DNA of 64,000 nucleotides. Origin: Niabella beijingensis. GTDB taxonomy: Bacteria; Bacteroidota; Bacteroidia; Chitinophagales; Chitinophagaceae. Positions 37,851 to 48,278 of this stretch are shown piece by piece. Each line of letters starts with the position of its first letter. Positions within the stretch are counted from its first letter, which is position 1. The notes under the pieces were generated by a model. That model worked only from the letters and a program-made list of their open reading frames with translations, did no database searches and was not told the DNA's origin. Position numbers and translations under genes: made by a program. The stretch covers positions 186,001 to 250,000 of the forward strand of contig NZ_JAIQDI010000002.1 of assembly GCF_020034665.1 (NCBI RefSeq), read 5' to 3'.

Positions 37851-40415
37851 ATGAAAAAAATTCTGATCCTCTTATCAATGACAATTCCCGGATGGGCGTT
37901 AAATGCGCAAACAGGCGGAGCAGGCAATACACTCAAACTCTGGTATGCACAGCCCGCCACCATTTGGGAAGAAGCCCTGCCGCTGGGGAATGCAAAGACC
38001 GGTGCCATGGTATTTGGTGGTGTGGTAAAGGAACGCTACCAGTTAAATGACAACACGCTCTGGTCCGGCGCGCCCAACCCGGGCAATCAGCCGGAAGGAC
38101 CCGCAATACTGGAAAAGGTAAGGGCGCTGGTCTTTGCGGGGAATTACGACAGCGCAGCGGTTGTATGGAAAAAGATGCACGGACCTTATTCAGCCCGATA
38201 CCTGCCACTGGCGGATCTCTGGCTGGATTTTTCATTAAAGGATACCCAGGCAACGGATTATTACCGGGATCTGGACCTGGCCAACGCCACCGCTACCGTC
38301 CGCTACAAGGCAGGCGGGGTACAGTATACACGGGAAACCTTTATCAGCCATCCGGATAAAATAATGATGATCCGCATTACGGCAGATAAAAAAAATGCCA
38401 TCAGTTTTACTGCGGGTCTTACCAGTAAACTGAAATACCGAACGGAGAACAAGGGGCAGGACCTGCTGGTACTAAAAGGGAAGGCGCCTAAATTTGTGGC
38501 CAACCGGGAATATGAACCGCAACAGGTCGTATATGACGACTGGAGCGGAGAAGGGATGAATTTTGAAGTGTATGCAAAAATTATCACCGAAGGCGGTTCG
38601 GTAAACCATCAGGATACCTCTCTGGCGGTATCGGGCGCTGATGCAGTAACCATCTATCTTTCCGAGGCCACCAGCTTTAACGGTTTTGATCAATCGCCGG
38701 GCAAAGAAGGAAAAGATCCTTCCGTTGAAGCCACAGCTGTTCTCAACAAGGCCCTGCAAAAAAAATATGCACTACTGCGGTCGGCACATATAAACGATTA
38801 TCAATCGCTGTTCAACCGGGTAGCGATCGATCTTGGAGCGGATGCCGGCAAACAGAAATTACCAACCGACGAACGGTTAAAGCGTTTTACAAAAGCACCG
38901 GATGATTTTGCTTTGCAGAGCCTGTATTACCAGTTCGGGCGTTACCTGATGATCGCGGCTTCCCGGCCGGGTGCACGACCCACCAATCTTCAGGGCATCT
39001 GGAATGATCATGTGCAACCGCCCTGGGGCAGCAACTATACGACGAATATCAATACGGAAATGAACTACTGGCTGGCGGAGAATACCAATCTTTCCGAATG
39101 TCACCAGCCCCTGTTTGATTTTATGAAAGAGCTGGCGGTAAATGGTGCGGTTACTGCAAAAACAAATTACGGCATTACAGAAGGATGGGTAACGCATCAT
39201 AATTCCGATCTGTGGGCCAAAACATCCCCTCCCGGCGGACAGGGATGGGATGATCCGCGGGGAATGCCGCGCTGGAGCTGCTGGCCTATGGCCGGTGGCT
39301 GGTTCTCCACGCATCTGTGGGAACATTATCTTTTTACCGGTGATAAAAACTTCCTGCAAAAGGAGGCATACCCGCTGATGAAAGGAGCAGCTCAGTTCTT
39401 CCGGCACTGGCTGGTAAAGGATCCCGTTTCGGGTTATTGGGTCACCAACCCGTCCACTTCACCGGAGAATACGATAAAAATAAAAGGAAAAGAGTACCAG
39501 CTCACAATGGCCAGTACTATGGACATGTCCATCATACGGGAATTATTTACAGCCGTGATCAAATCGGCAAAGATACTGGGAACGGATGCGGCATTTGCCC
39601 GTGAACTGGAAGCAATAAAAGACCAACTCTATCCGTATCATATCGGGCAGTATGGACAGTTGCAGGAATGGTTTAGGGATTGGGATGATCCGAAGGACAA
39701 GCACCGGCATCTGTCACACCTGTTCGGTTTGTATCCCGGCAGCCAGATCAATGTAAGGGAAACCCCGGAGCTGGCCGCAGCGGCCAAACAATCGCTGATC
39801 TTCCGCGGGGATGTAAGCACCGGTTGGAGCATGGCCTGGAAGATCAACTGGTGGGCGCGGTTGCAGGACGGCGAACATGCCTATAAGATATTAAGCGATG
39901 CGTTTACTTATATTGATCCCAGGCAGACAAGAGAAACCATGGGTGGGGGCGGCACGTATCCCAACCTGTTTGATGCACATCCGCCCTTCCAGATCGATGG
40001 CAATTTTGGCGCCACCGCCGGCATCACCGAGATGCTGTTGCAAAGTCATGACGGATATATTGCCTTATTACCGGCATTACCATCTGTATGGAAAAAGGGA
40101 TCGGTAAAAGGCATCCGCGCCCGCGGCAATTTTCAGTGGAATATAGAATGGGCCAATGGCCGTCTGATGAAAGCCACGGTGCTGTCGGGTTCCGGTGGTG
40201 ATTGCCGGGTACATACTTCCATACCGGTAAAAGTGGTGGAGGTAAATGCCACAACAGCAACGGAGGCAAGTTTAAATCCGTTGCTTACGGCTTATGGGAA
40301 ACCGCCTTATGAGAAAAATAAGGACGCAAAACTGGTGGAGTTGGCTGCTGGAAAAGGCTATGCCATCGATTTTAAAACAGTAAAAGGTAAGCAGTACACG
40401 ATTGTACCATTATAA
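37851..40415 (+). CDS. GH95 alpha-L-fucosidase family enzyme
   Basis: An 854-residue secreted enzyme (signal [20 protein letters not shown]). The N-terminal GH95 beta-sandwich is distinctive: [28 protein letters not shown] and [12 protein letters not shown]. The (alpha/alpha)6 barrel contains [43 protein letters not shown], and [17 protein letters not shown] near the end. GH95 enzymes hydrolyse alpha-1,2-linked L-fucose by an inverting mechanism, and some act on L-galactose. With two GH29 genes downstream, this points to a fucose-decorated substrate. It lies 6 bp before the GH31 gene. Confidence 0.95.
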   Translation: MKKILILLSMTIPGWALNAQTGGAGNTLKLWYAQPATIWEEALPLGNAKTGAMVFGGVVKERYQLNDNTLWSGAPNPGNQPEGPAILEKVRALVFAGNYDSAAVVWKKMHGPYSARYLPLADLWLDFSLKDTQATDYYRDLDLANATATVRYKAGGVQYTRETFISHPDKIMMIRITADKKNAISFTAGLTSKLKYRTENKGQDLLVLKGKAPKFVANREYEPQQVVYDDWSGEGMNFEVYAKIITEGGSVNHQDTSLAVSGADAVTIYLSEATSFNGFDQSPGKEGKDPSVEATAVLNKALQKKYALLRSAHINDYQSLFNRVAIDLGADAGKQKLPTDERLKRFTKAPDDFALQSLYYQFGRYLMIAASRPGARPTNLQGIWNDHVQPPWGSNYTTNINTEMNYWLAENTNLSECHQPLFDFMKELAVNGAVTAKTNYGITEGWVTHHNSDLWAKTSPPGGQGWDDPRGMPRWSCWPMAGGWFSTHLWEHYLFTGDKNFLQKEAYPLMKGAAQFFRHWLVKDPVSGYWVTNPSTSPENTIKIKGKEYQLTMASTMDMSIIRELFTAVIKSAKILGTDAAFARELEAIKDQLYPYHIGQYGQLQEWFRDWDDPKDKHRHLSHLFGLYPGSQINVRETPELAAAAKQSLIFRGDVSTGWSMAWKINWWARLQDGEHAYKILSDAFTYIDPRQTRETMGGGGTYPNLFDAHPPFQIDGNFGATAGITEMLLQSHDGYIALLPALPSVWKKGSVKGIRARGNFQWNIEWANGRLMKATVLSGSGGDCRVHTSIPVKVVEVNATTATEASLNPLLTAYGKPPYEKNKDAKLVELAAGKGYAIDFKTVKGKQYTIVPL

Positions 40416-40421
40416 ATTATT

Positions 40422-42557
40422 ATGTTTTACAGAATCATTTATCTTTTTTTATTGGTGGCTACAGGGAATGGGATCGCAGCGCAAAACATTACCTGGAGTA
40501 CTGTGGCGCCGGGGGTATGGAAGGGTATTGTGGGCAAACCGGAAGCCTACGATCTTTTAAAAGCCGCAGATGCCCGGCCGGCTGCCGCGCTGAAGAACAT
40601 GAGTGAACAGGAGTTTCCCTTTGCAAAGGCAGATATTTCCGGTACCGTTACAGATGGCAAGACCTATCTGCGTTTTCCGCTGGAGAAGGAGGAACAGTTA
40701 TTTGGCTTCGGACTAAATTTCCAGACGGTGCACCAGCGTGGTAAAATACTGCAGCTGCATATGGATCATTACGGTGGTAAGGATAACGGTCGTACCCATG
40801 CGCCCGTGCCTTTTTATGTTTCTTCAAAGGGCTACGGGGTATTTGTAAATGCTGCACGGTATATCAATGTATATGCCGGTTCGGGTGTACGTAAGGACAG
40901 CAGGAACCCTCCGGAGGAGAAGGACCGGAATACGGATAAAAGCTGGAGCTCGCGCCCCTATTCAGATGCGGTGGAATTACTGGTGCCCGCACCGGGAACC
41001 GAAGTATATGTTTTTGCAGGACCAACCGCGCTGGATGCAGTACGCCGTTACAACCTGCTCAACGGAGGGGGTACACTGCCACCGCGCTGGGGACTGGGTT
41101 TCACCCAACGCGTGCGGTCGCTGTTCACAGCAGCTGAAGTAAAACAGGAAGCCGACTCTTTTTCTGTAAAGGGATACCCGCTTGACTTTATCGGGCTGGA
41201 GCCCGGCTGGCAGAGCCGCTCTTATCCCGGTACGTTTGAATGGGATAAGGGACGGTATCCGGATCCTCCGGCCTTTGTAAAAGAAATGCTGGACAAACGG
41301 ATCCGTCTGAATCTCTGGATCAATCCGTATGTGTCAAAATCTGCTTCTTTTTATAAAGCGATCACCCCCTTTACCGGTTCACATACCGTTTGGACAGGAG
41401 AAGTGCCGGACTTTACCATTCCGGAGGCGCGCAATATTTTCTTCGGACAGTTGAAAAAAGATCAGGTAGATATTGGTGTGAGCGGTTATAAGATCGATGA
41501 AGTGGATGGCTATGATTATTACCTGTGGCCGGATGTGGCTACCTTCCCTTCCGGACTGTCCGGCGAACAAATGCGCCAGACCTATGGAGTGCTCGCGATG
41601 AAGTACAGTGTGAACCTGTTTAGAGATAAGAACCAGCGCACCTACGGACTGGTACGGGCTTCCAACGCCGGTGCCAACAGTTATCCCTATGTGCTGTACA
41701 ATGATTATTATCATCACGAGGATTTTATCACCGCGCTCATCAACAGCGGCTATATCGGCGTTTTATGGACGCCCGAAGTACGCGCATCAAAAACGGCGGA
41801 GGAATGGCTGCGTCGCTTTCAGACAGTGATCTTTTCGCCGATGGCGATGATCAATGCCTGGTCCAGCGGCACCAAACCCTGGTCGTACCCGGAAGTGGCG
41901 GCACCGATAAAGGAACTGGCATTACTGCGTATGCGGATGATGCCCTACTGGTATTCGGAGTTTGCAAAATATCATTTTGAAGGCACACCGGTGTTCCGGG
42001 GTATGAGCCTGGAGCCCGGATATCAGGTAAATGCCAACAGCTCTGTAAAAAACAACCTGGAAGATAATCCTTACCTGGAAGCGGTGACCAAAGAAGTAAA
42101 GGATCAGTATATGGCGGGTGAGTACCTGCTGGTAGCTCCGTTGTTTACCGGTCAGACATCAAGAAAAGTGGTATTGCCCAAAGGGCGCTGGTACGATTTC
42201 TATACCGGGGCTTTCGCCGGCGACGGGGAAGTGATCACCGTTACGCCAGGGTTGGACAAAATACCGGTATATGTAAAGGATGGCGGGGTCATTCCGATGA
42301 TGCCGCCCTTGCTGCATGCACCAAAGGCTGGCGAAAAGGTAGACCTTGAGATCCGGGTGTATGGTGAAAAGACGGGCAATTACCGGCTGTATGATGATGA
42401 TGGAGAAACCTTTGATTATGAAAAAGGCAGGTACGACTGGAGAACCATTCGTATAGAAAAAGACAGCAAAGGGAAATTAAAAGGCAGTATTGAGCCATCG
42501 CATAAAAAGGACGTCCAATCCTATGGTAAGGTCACATTCCAATTTATGACAAAATAA
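40422..42557 (+). CDS. GH31 alpha-glycosidase, divergent subgroup
   Basis: A 711-residue secreted enzyme (signal ending GNGIAAQ). The GH31 N-domain precedes the barrel (LPPRWGLGFTQRV, DFIGLEPGWQSRSYPGTFEWD). The nucleophile is the Asp of GYKIDEVDGYD (about D359). The usual acid/base context (W-x-G-D) is not seen. Instead the equivalent region reads SYPYVLYNDYYHHEDF, so the acid/base may be a different Asp. The C-terminal beta-domains (YLLVAPLF, GGVIPMMP, RLYDDDGETFDYEKG) are standard. The family includes alpha-glucosidases, alpha-xylosidases and alpha-galactosidases. The altered active-site strand argues against an ordinary alpha-glucosidase. Confidence 0.9.
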   Translation: MFYRIIYLFLLVATGNGIAAQNITWSTVAPGVWKGIVGKPEAYDLLKAADARPAAALKNMSEQEFPFAKADISGTVTDGKTYLRFPLEKEEQLFGFGLNFQTVHQRGKILQLHMDHYGGKDNGRTHAPVPFYVSSKGYGVFVNAARYINVYAGSGVRKDSRNPPEEKDRNTDKSWSSRPYSDAVELLVPAPGTEVYVFAGPTALDAVRRYNLLNGGGTLPPRWGLGFTQRVRSLFTAAEVKQEADSFSVKGYPLDFIGLEPGWQSRSYPGTFEWDKGRYPDPPAFVKEMLDKRIRLNLWINPYVSKSASFYKAITPFTGSHTVWTGEVPDFTIPEARNIFFGQLKKDQVDIGVSGYKIDEVDGYDYYLWPDVATFPSGLSGEQMRQTYGVLAMKYSVNLFRDKNQRTYGLVRASNAGANSYPYVLYNDYYHHEDFITALINSGYIGVLWTPEVRASKTAEEWLRRFQTVIFSPMAMINAWSSGTKPWSYPEVAAPIKELALLRMRMMPYWYSEFAKYHFEGTPVFRGMSLEPGYQVNANSSVKNNLEDNPYLEAVTKEVKDQYMAGEYLLVAPLFTGQTSRKVVLPKGRWYDFYTGAFAGDGEVITVTPGLDKIPVYVKDGGVIPMMPPLLHAPKAGEKVDLEIRVYGEKTGNYRLYDDDGETFDYEKGRYDWRTIRIEKDSKGKLKGSIEPSHKKDVQSYGKVTFQFMTK

Positions 42558-42734
42558 TGGAGTGATCGGCGTTGATCCGGATATGGGGATATTGAAAGCA
42601 AGGACATAGTCTTGTATTGATCGTCTGGCCTGCGGTAAGATCACTGTTGAGCTTATAACAAAATGATGGAGTGGTCAGCATCGATGCGAATATGGGAGAG
42701 GATATAGAAGGCAAAGGCGTAGCCTTGTATTGAT
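42549..42734 (+). repeat. Imperfect ~75-bp direct repeat spanning the GH31 stop
   Basis: Two related copies, about 42549-42621 and 42658-42734, both run from ACAAAATxATGGAGTG to CTTGTATTGAT. Copy 1 begins inside the last codons of the GH31 gene. They look like a local duplication of the gene's 3' end. Confidence 0.6.
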
Positions 42735-42740
42735 AGTGTA

Positions 42741-42761
42741 GCAACGAATGTAATTCGTTGC
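42741..42761 (+). repeat. Small hairpin repeat, copy D
   Basis: Perfect 8-bp stem GCAACGAA/TTCGTTGC closing the loop TGTAA, in the GH31-lyase gap. It has the longest stem of this family. Confidence 0.65.
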
Positions 42762-42786
42762 GTATGGGCAACAGAAGAAAAACAGA

Positions 42787-42811
42787 GAGCTGTAAGCTCG
42801 ATACATATTTG
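42787..42811 (+). repeat. Small hairpin repeat, copy C
   Basis: GAGC-TGTAA-GCTC hairpin followed by GATACATATTTG, 45 bp before the PF05426 lyase start. Compared with copy B, the stem bases change on both sides while pairing is kept. Confidence 0.65.
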
Positions 42812-42855
42812 ACAATTGTGATCTATAAGGGTAGAAACACTGGCATAAAATAAAA

Positions 42856-44022
42856 ATGAAAAAAAGACTATTATACGTTATCCTGGTTATAGGGGCCTTT
42901 ATAGGACAGGGGCTCCAGGCCCAGGATATCGATGGCGTAAAGACGGTTTTAAAAAGGCAGGTACTTGCAAAAGCCGCCTGGGCCATGCAACAGCAACCGG
43001 AGACCGTAACTGCGCACCGGGCCTCCCGCAGTACCGGTGGCATACATGATTTTTACAGCGAAGGTGATTACTGGTGGCCCAACCCGGTAAGTGTGGACAG
43101 TCCGTACATTCAAAAAGATGGACAAACAAACCCCGATAATTTTGTAGCGCACCGGCATGCGATGATCCGTTTCAGCCGGATCGTTGGCGCCCTGGCATCC
43201 GCTTACCGCATCAGCCCGCAGCAAAAATATGTAAAGCAGGTGCTGGTACATTGCAAAGCCTGGTTTATGGATACGGCCACTTTAATGAATCCGGACCTGC
43301 TCTACGCGCAGGCCATAAAAGGCAGGGCTACCGGGCGCGGTATCGGCATCATCGATGCCATACAATTGATGGAAGTAGTGCAGGGATTGAGGGTGATGGA
43401 ACGGGATGCAGCAATGGACCGGAATACGCTGGCCGCCACAAAAAAATGGTTTGCCCGGTTTTTGGAATGGCTGACCACCCATCAATATGGCAAGGATGAA
43501 ATGAACGCGGCCAACAACCACGGTACCTGCTGGGTAATGCAGGTAGCGGTTTTTGCAAAATTTACCGGTAATAAAGAACTGATGCAGTTTTGCAGCGACC
43601 GGTATAAGAAAGTACTGCTGCCCAACCAGATGGCCCGGGACGGCAGTTTCCCCAAAGAGCTGGCTCGTACCAAGCCGTACGGATATTCCCTGTTTAACCT
43701 CGATGCCATGACCACCATCTGCCAGGTATTATCGACAAAATCGGATGATCTCTGGAATTATGAAACCCCTGACGGCCGTTCGATAAAGAACGGACTTGAA
43801 TTTCTTTATCCGTTCATCGCCGATAAAAATAAATGGCCGTACAGGCAGGATGTAATGTACTGGGATAACTGGCCGGTGGCCCAGCCCGCATTGGTATTTG
43901 GGGCTGTTGCATTTAAAAAAAATGACTGGTTCAATACCTGGAAAAAACTGGATCATGCACCGGAAACAGAAGAAGTGATCCGGAACCTGCCGGTAAGAAA
44001 CCCGTTGATATGGATCCAATAA
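42856..44022 (+). CDS. PF05426 (alginate-lyase domain) polysaccharide lyase
   Basis: A 388-residue exported protein (signal MKKRLLYVILVIGAFIGQGLQAQ). It has the (alpha/alpha)-toroid alginate-lyase domain: GDYWWPNP near residue 75, then the motif NAANNHGTCW (Asn-Asn-His, the PL5/PL38-type catalytic Asn and His) around residue 217, and ARDGSFPKELARTKPYGYSLFNLDAM with the likely catalytic Tyr. Relatives cleave alginate or beta-1,4-glucuronan by beta-elimination. The product would carry a 4,5-unsaturated uronate, which the GH88 enzyme encoded downstream would remove. I cannot decide between PL5-like and PL38-like. It probably acts in the periplasm. Confidence 0.85.
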   Translation: MKKRLLYVILVIGAFIGQGLQAQDIDGVKTVLKRQVLAKAAWAMQQQPETVTAHRASRSTGGIHDFYSEGDYWWPNPVSVDSPYIQKDGQTNPDNFVAHRHAMIRFSRIVGALASAYRISPQQKYVKQVLVHCKAWFMDTATLMNPDLLYAQAIKGRATGRGIGIIDAIQLMEVVQGLRVMERDAAMDRNTLAATKKWFARFLEWLTTHQYGKDEMNAANNHGTCWVMQVAVFAKFTGNKELMQFCSDRYKKVLLPNQMARDGSFPKELARTKPYGYSLFNLDAMTTICQVLSTKSDDLWNYETPDGRSIKNGLEFLYPFIADKNKWPYRQDVMYWDNWPVAQPALVFGAVAFKKNDWFNTWKKLDHAPETEEVIRNLPVRNPLIWIQ

Positions 44023-44088
44023 AAATGAATTTAAATGACGCAATCGCATCGTCTGTGTAAATCGTCGAAAGCTGTGAGCAAAAATTTT

Positions 44089-45963
44089 ATGAAACGTTTT
44101 TTTATAGGCATATTATTTAGTACCGGCATCTTTACTGCTACCGCGCAGGTAGCGGGCGATGAAGATAAGGATATGTATAACAAAGGACAGCAGCGGGATC
44201 AGCAGGCGGTTGATGAAGCGGTAAACGGCTGGTGGACACAATCTATGAAAACGCATGAAGAGCGGATCGCCTGGTGGCGGCAGGCCAAGTTCGGGATGTT
44301 CATTCACTGGGGGATCTATTCCCTGCCCGGCGGCGAGTGGAAGGGAAAGAAGGTGGATGGCTATGCCGAACATTTAATGCGCAAGGAAAAGATCACGCGC
44401 AATGAATACCTGGAACTGGCGCACCGGTTCAACCCGGTGCTGTTCAATGCAGATGAATGGGCCAGGACGGCCAGGGACGCGGGTATGCGCTATATGATCA
44501 TCACCGCCAAACACCACGATGGGTTTGCCATCTATCCTTCCGTTGTATCTGATTTTAATATTCATGATCAGACGCCCTTTAAGCGGGATCCGCTGGCGGA
44601 GCTGTCTGCTGCCTGCAAAAAATACGGTATCAAATTCGGGTTCTACTATTCGCATGCCTTCGACTGGGAGCATCCGGATGCTCCTGGTAACGACTGGGAG
44701 TACAATAACCCGGGAGGCGATAAGAACCTGTATGGCGGGCGCGACTGGTACGACAAGCACCCCGAACTGCTGCCAAAGGCCGTGAAATATGTAAATGAAA
44801 AAGCCATTCCCCAGATAAAAGAACTGCTTACAAAATACCACCCCGATATCATCTGGTTTGATACACCACATAAGCTGCCCTTCTCCGAGAACCTGCGTAT
44901 TTTAAAGATGATACGGGAAACGGATCCCAATGTGGTGGTGAACGGGCGGCTGGCAAGGAGTGCCGCCCGCAATTATGGGGATTATCTGAATACCGCAGAC
45001 CGGCCTGCAGAGTTTGCACCGGTTGCTATAGAGGATCGGAACAGGTGGGAGGCCATCCCCACCACCAATGAAAGCTATGGATATTCCAGGTATGATAACA
45101 GCCATAAGCCGGTTTCCTTTTTTATACAGTTGCTGGCAAAGGCGGCTGCGCGTGGTGGTAACCTGCTAATGAATATCGGTCCGAAGGGAGACGGCGCCAT
45201 CGATACAAAAGATCTTGCTATTTTAAAAGGAATCGGCAACTGGATAAAGCAAAACAGTGAAAGCATTTATAATGTTGTGCCAAGCCCGTTGCCATTGCAG
45301 AACTGGGGGGTAAGTACGATGCAGGGCAACAAGATTTACTTGCATATATTTGATTTTCCTGCGGATAAAAAACTGTATGTGGGAGGATTGAAAACTGCCA
45401 TAGGAAAAGCATATCTGTTAGGCAGTAAAAAGACAGTAGCGGCAAAACGCATTGGCACGGACGAGGTGCAGATCGACCTTACCGGTGTTACGCCAGATGC
45501 CGCTAATACCGTGGTAGCGCTGGAATTAAAAAGCGAGCCCGAAACAAACCCTGTATTCTTTGCGGCGCCCAATATCCCCATCACCCGGTTGCTGGCATTT
45601 GACGCGCAATTGAAGGGAAAAGGATTTGGTTTTGGTGATGGAAAGACCGGCCGTTACTATGTAGACGGCTGGAAATCGCCGGAACAAAAGATAAGTTGGA
45701 CGGTGCAGACAATGAAAGCGCGCAGCTATGATGTGGTGATTAAATATGTAACAGGACCCGAATGCGGCGGCAGCTATAAGTTATTGCTGAATAGTGTCAC
45801 ATCGATTGAAGGACAAGTACAGCATACAAAGGGGGGAGTGATTACTGAAAAAATTGGCAAACTGGAGCTGAAGCAGGGCGTGAATACCCTGGTACTTAGT
45901 CCCGAAACAGTCTCCGGCAGCGAACTGATGAAATTGCTGGAAGTACAATTGATCGTTCATTAA
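44089..45963 (+). CDS. GH29 alpha-L-fucosidase with C-terminal extra domain
   Basis: A 624-residue exported enzyme. The frame opens at 44035, but ATG 44089 gives a proper signal (MKRFFIGILFSTGIFTATAQ). The GH29 barrel shows WWRQAKFGMFIHWGIYSLPGGEW, ITAKHHDGFAIY, FGFYYSHAFDWEHP, and the nucleophile Asp in IIWFDTP (about D258). GGNLLMNIGPKGDG closes the catalytic domain. After a beta-sandwich, about 130 further residues (AFDAQLKGKGFGFGDGKTGRYYVD onward) look like a carbohydrate-binding module, absent from the second GH29 at 51507. It should release alpha-linked L-fucose with retention. It follows the PF05426 lyase gene by 66 bp. Confidence 0.95.
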   Translation: MKRFFIGILFSTGIFTATAQVAGDEDKDMYNKGQQRDQQAVDEAVNGWWTQSMKTHEERIAWWRQAKFGMFIHWGIYSLPGGEWKGKKVDGYAEHLMRKEKITRNEYLELAHRFNPVLFNADEWARTARDAGMRYMIITAKHHDGFAIYPSVVSDFNIHDQTPFKRDPLAELSAACKKYGIKFGFYYSHAFDWEHPDAPGNDWEYNNPGGDKNLYGGRDWYDKHPELLPKAVKYVNEKAIPQIKELLTKYHPDIIWFDTPHKLPFSENLRILKMIRETDPNVVVNGRLARSAARNYGDYLNTADRPAEFAPVAIEDRNRWEAIPTTNESYGYSRYDNSHKPVSFFIQLLAKAAARGGNLLMNIGPKGDGAIDTKDLAILKGIGNWIKQNSESIYNVVPSPLPLQNWGVSTMQGNKIYLHIFDFPADKKLYVGGLKTAIGKAYLLGSKKTVAAKRIGTDEVQIDLTGVTPDAANTVVALELKSEPETNPVFFAAPNIPITRLLAFDAQLKGKGFGFGDGKTGRYYVDGWKSPEQKISWTVQTMKARSYDVVIKYVTGPECGGSYKLLLNSVTSIEGQVQHTKGGVITEKIGKLELKQGVNTLVLSPETVSGSELMKLLEVQLIVH

Positions 45964-46010
45964 AACATAAATCATTTAAACCCGCGGCGGCGGACGCTAT
46001 TTTACAAACC

Positions 46011-47204
46011 ATGAAGAAAACAGGAATCATCATCGCTTTCGTTGCGAGTGCGTTAACAGGAATTGCACAGCGTATAAATATTCCGGTAACAGTGAAAGAT
46101 GCCGAAAAGCAAACGGCCGTAATGCTCCGGGAGATCCGTGTTGCAAAGGAAACAGATAAAAAAGGGCTATCTCCAAGAACCCTGGAAGACGGAAAGTTGA
46201 AGCTGGTGGCCTCCCGCGACTGGACCAGCGGCTTTTTTCCCGGCGAGCTCTGGTACCTGTATGAGCTTTCCGGTAATAAAAAATGGGAAACAGCCGCAAG
46301 AACCTTTACGGCAGACATTGAACAGGAGAAAATCAATGGCACCACGCATGATATGGGATTTAAAGTGTATTGCAGTTTCGGTAACGGGTACCGGCTCACA
46401 AAAGATCCGCATTATAAGGAAGTGATCATCCAGGCGGCAAAGACGCTGAGCACACGATTCAATCCAACGGCCGGTGTGCTCCGGTCCTGGGACCACAGTA
46501 AAAATAAATGGGATTTTCCGGTGATCATTGACAATATGATGAACCTTGAATTGTTGTTTGAAGCCTGGAAACTTACCGGTGACCAGTCGTTGTATAAGAT
46601 AGCGGTAAGTCATGCAGACCAGACCATGAAAAACCATTTCCGTCCGGATTACAGCTCTTATCATGTGGTGGATTATGATACGGTTACCGGTAAGATCAAT
46701 AAGAAGACCACTCACCAGGGCTATGCCAATGAATCTGCCTGGTCGCGCGGGCAGTCATGGGGACTGTATGGGTATACCATGTGCTACCGGGAAACAAAGG
46801 ATGCAAAGTACTTGAAGATGGCCGAGCACATTGCCGGCTTTATACTCAGTCATCCCCATCTCCCCAAAGATGGTGTTCCTTATTGGGATTTTAATGCACC
46901 GGGGATCCCCGATGAACCGCGTGATGCCTCGGCTGCGGCGGTGATTGCATCGGCATTGTATGAGTTGAGCACCTATAGCAAGAACGCAAAGAGATACCGG
47001 GCAGCGGCAGACCAGATCGTTGGAAGTCTTACAAAAAATTACCGGGCGCCCATTGGCACCGCAAGCGGATTCCTGCTGCTGCACAGCACCGGTACAAAGC
47101 TAACGAACACGGAAGTGGATGAGCCACTGAGCTATGCCGACTATTATTACCTGGAAGCATTGCAGCGGCTGCAGCAACTTCAGGCGGGGAAGAAATTGTT
47201 CTGA
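46011..47204 (+). CDS. GH88 unsaturated glucuronyl hydrolase
   Basis: A 397-residue exported enzyme (signal ending TGIAQ). It is an (alpha/alpha)6-barrel hydratase-type glycosidase that removes 4,5-unsaturated uronic acid from lyase products. The two essential Asp residues are seen in HDMGF (about D114) and IIDNMMNLE (about D174). Their 60-residue spacing is close to that of characterised UGLs (D88/D149). Other family blocks are DWTSGFFPGELWYLYE, AWSRGQSWGLYGY, PYWDFNAPG and DASAAAVIASALYEL. Its presence downstream of one lyase and upstream of two others is strong evidence that locus B degrades a uronic-acid polysaccharide. A 1.8-kb repeat island follows. Confidence 0.95.
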   Translation: MKKTGIIIAFVASALTGIAQRINIPVTVKDAEKQTAVMLREIRVAKETDKKGLSPRTLEDGKLKLVASRDWTSGFFPGELWYLYELSGNKKWETAARTFTADIEQEKINGTTHDMGFKVYCSFGNGYRLTKDPHYKEVIIQAAKTLSTRFNPTAGVLRSWDHSKNKWDFPVIIDNMMNLELLFEAWKLTGDQSLYKIAVSHADQTMKNHFRPDYSSYHVVDYDTVTGKINKKTTHQGYANESAWSRGQSWGLYGYTMCYRETKDAKYLKMAEHIAGFILSHPHLPKDGVPYWDFNAPGIPDEPRDASAAAVIASALYELSTYSKNAKRYRAAADQIVGSLTKNYRAPIGTASGFLLLHSTGTKLTNTEVDEPLSYADYYYLEALQRLQQLQAGKKLF

Positions 47205-47309
47205 TACCCGATTCATGGAGCATTTGGACTACATGATAAAAGTATAATTATTCTGTCATCACCCTGTTCCGATAGCATGTGCGGCTATGCCGCAATTGCT
47301 CCAGGGATT

Positions 47310-48268
47310 CGTATAACCTCCCGCTATTCCCGGTGCGCTGCACCTTAATAGGCTGTTATTGCTACTTGCTTTAAAGATCAGCACTGCGTTGCAGCTTCGC
47401 AGGCGCATCAGTGAACCCCTTACGATTTGCCGGATCAAAACAGGCGCAGCGCGCCGCTCATCGTTGTAACCGGAATGCCCGGCAACCCCTCCCAGCCGCA
47501 GCGCGGCGGTAACCTGCTGCGTGGCGGCCGTATAACCTCCGGCTATTCCCGGTGCGTCGCACCTTAATGGACTGTTATTGCTACTTGCTTCAACGATCAG
47601 CGCTGCGTTGCAGCTTCGCAGGCGCATCAGTAAACCCCTTACGATTTACCGGATCAAAACAGGCGCAGCACGCCGCTCATCGTTGTAACCGGAATACCTG
47701 ACGACCCCCTCCAGCCGCAGCGCGGCGGTAACCTGCTACGTGGCCGTACAAACACCGCTATTCCCGGTGCGCCACACCTTAATGGACTGTTATTGTTACT
47801 TGCTTTAGATCAGCGCTGCGTTGCAGCTTCGCAGGCGCACCAGTGAACCCCTTACGATTTGCCGGATCAAAACAGGCGCAGCACGCCGCTCATCGTTGTA
47901 ACCGGAATGCCCGGCAACCCCTCCAGCCGCAGCGCGGCGGTAACCCGCTGCGTGGCGGCTGTATAACCTCCGGCTATTACCGGTGCGTCGCACCTTAATG
48001 GGCTGTTATTGTTACTTGCTTTAAAGATCAGCGCTGCGTTGCAGCTTCGCAGACGTATCAGTGAACCCCTTACGATTTGCCGGATCAAAACAGGCGCAGC
48101 ACGCCGCTCATCGTTGTAACCGGAATGCCCGGCGACCCCTCCCAGCCGCAGCGCGGCGGTAACCTGCTGCGTGGCGGCCGTATCACCTCCCGCTATTCCC
48201 GGTGCGCCGCACCTTAATGGACTGTTATTGCTACTTGCTTTAAAGATCAGCGGTGCCTTGCAGCTTCG
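47310..48268. repeat. Tandem array of a ~215-219-bp unit, about 4.4 copies
   Basis: Units start at 47324, 47543, 47758, 47974 and 48193 (start word CTATTxCCGGTGCG), giving periods of 219, 215, 216 and 219 bp. The fifth copy stops after about 75 bp. Copies are highly similar with scattered substitutions. Each contains a GGTGC/GCACC mini-hairpin and GC-rich blocks (CAGCCGCAGCGCGGCGGTAA). The reverse strand has an open frame repeating a 73-residue peptide in copies 1-2, but the 215-bp unit breaks it. Confidence 0.92.
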
Positions 48269-48278
48269 GAGGTATCGA

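Noticed and set aside
47259..48088. Minus-strand ORFs in the tandem array encoding a repeated 73-residue peptide
   Set aside because: The frame is broken by the 215-bp unit and by stops in later copies, starts are arbitrary and no fold is recognisable. Kept as an observation, not called as genes.
47310..48268. CRISPR array
   Set aside because: Units are ~217 bp and similar along their whole length; there is no short repeat/unique spacer pattern and no cas gene.
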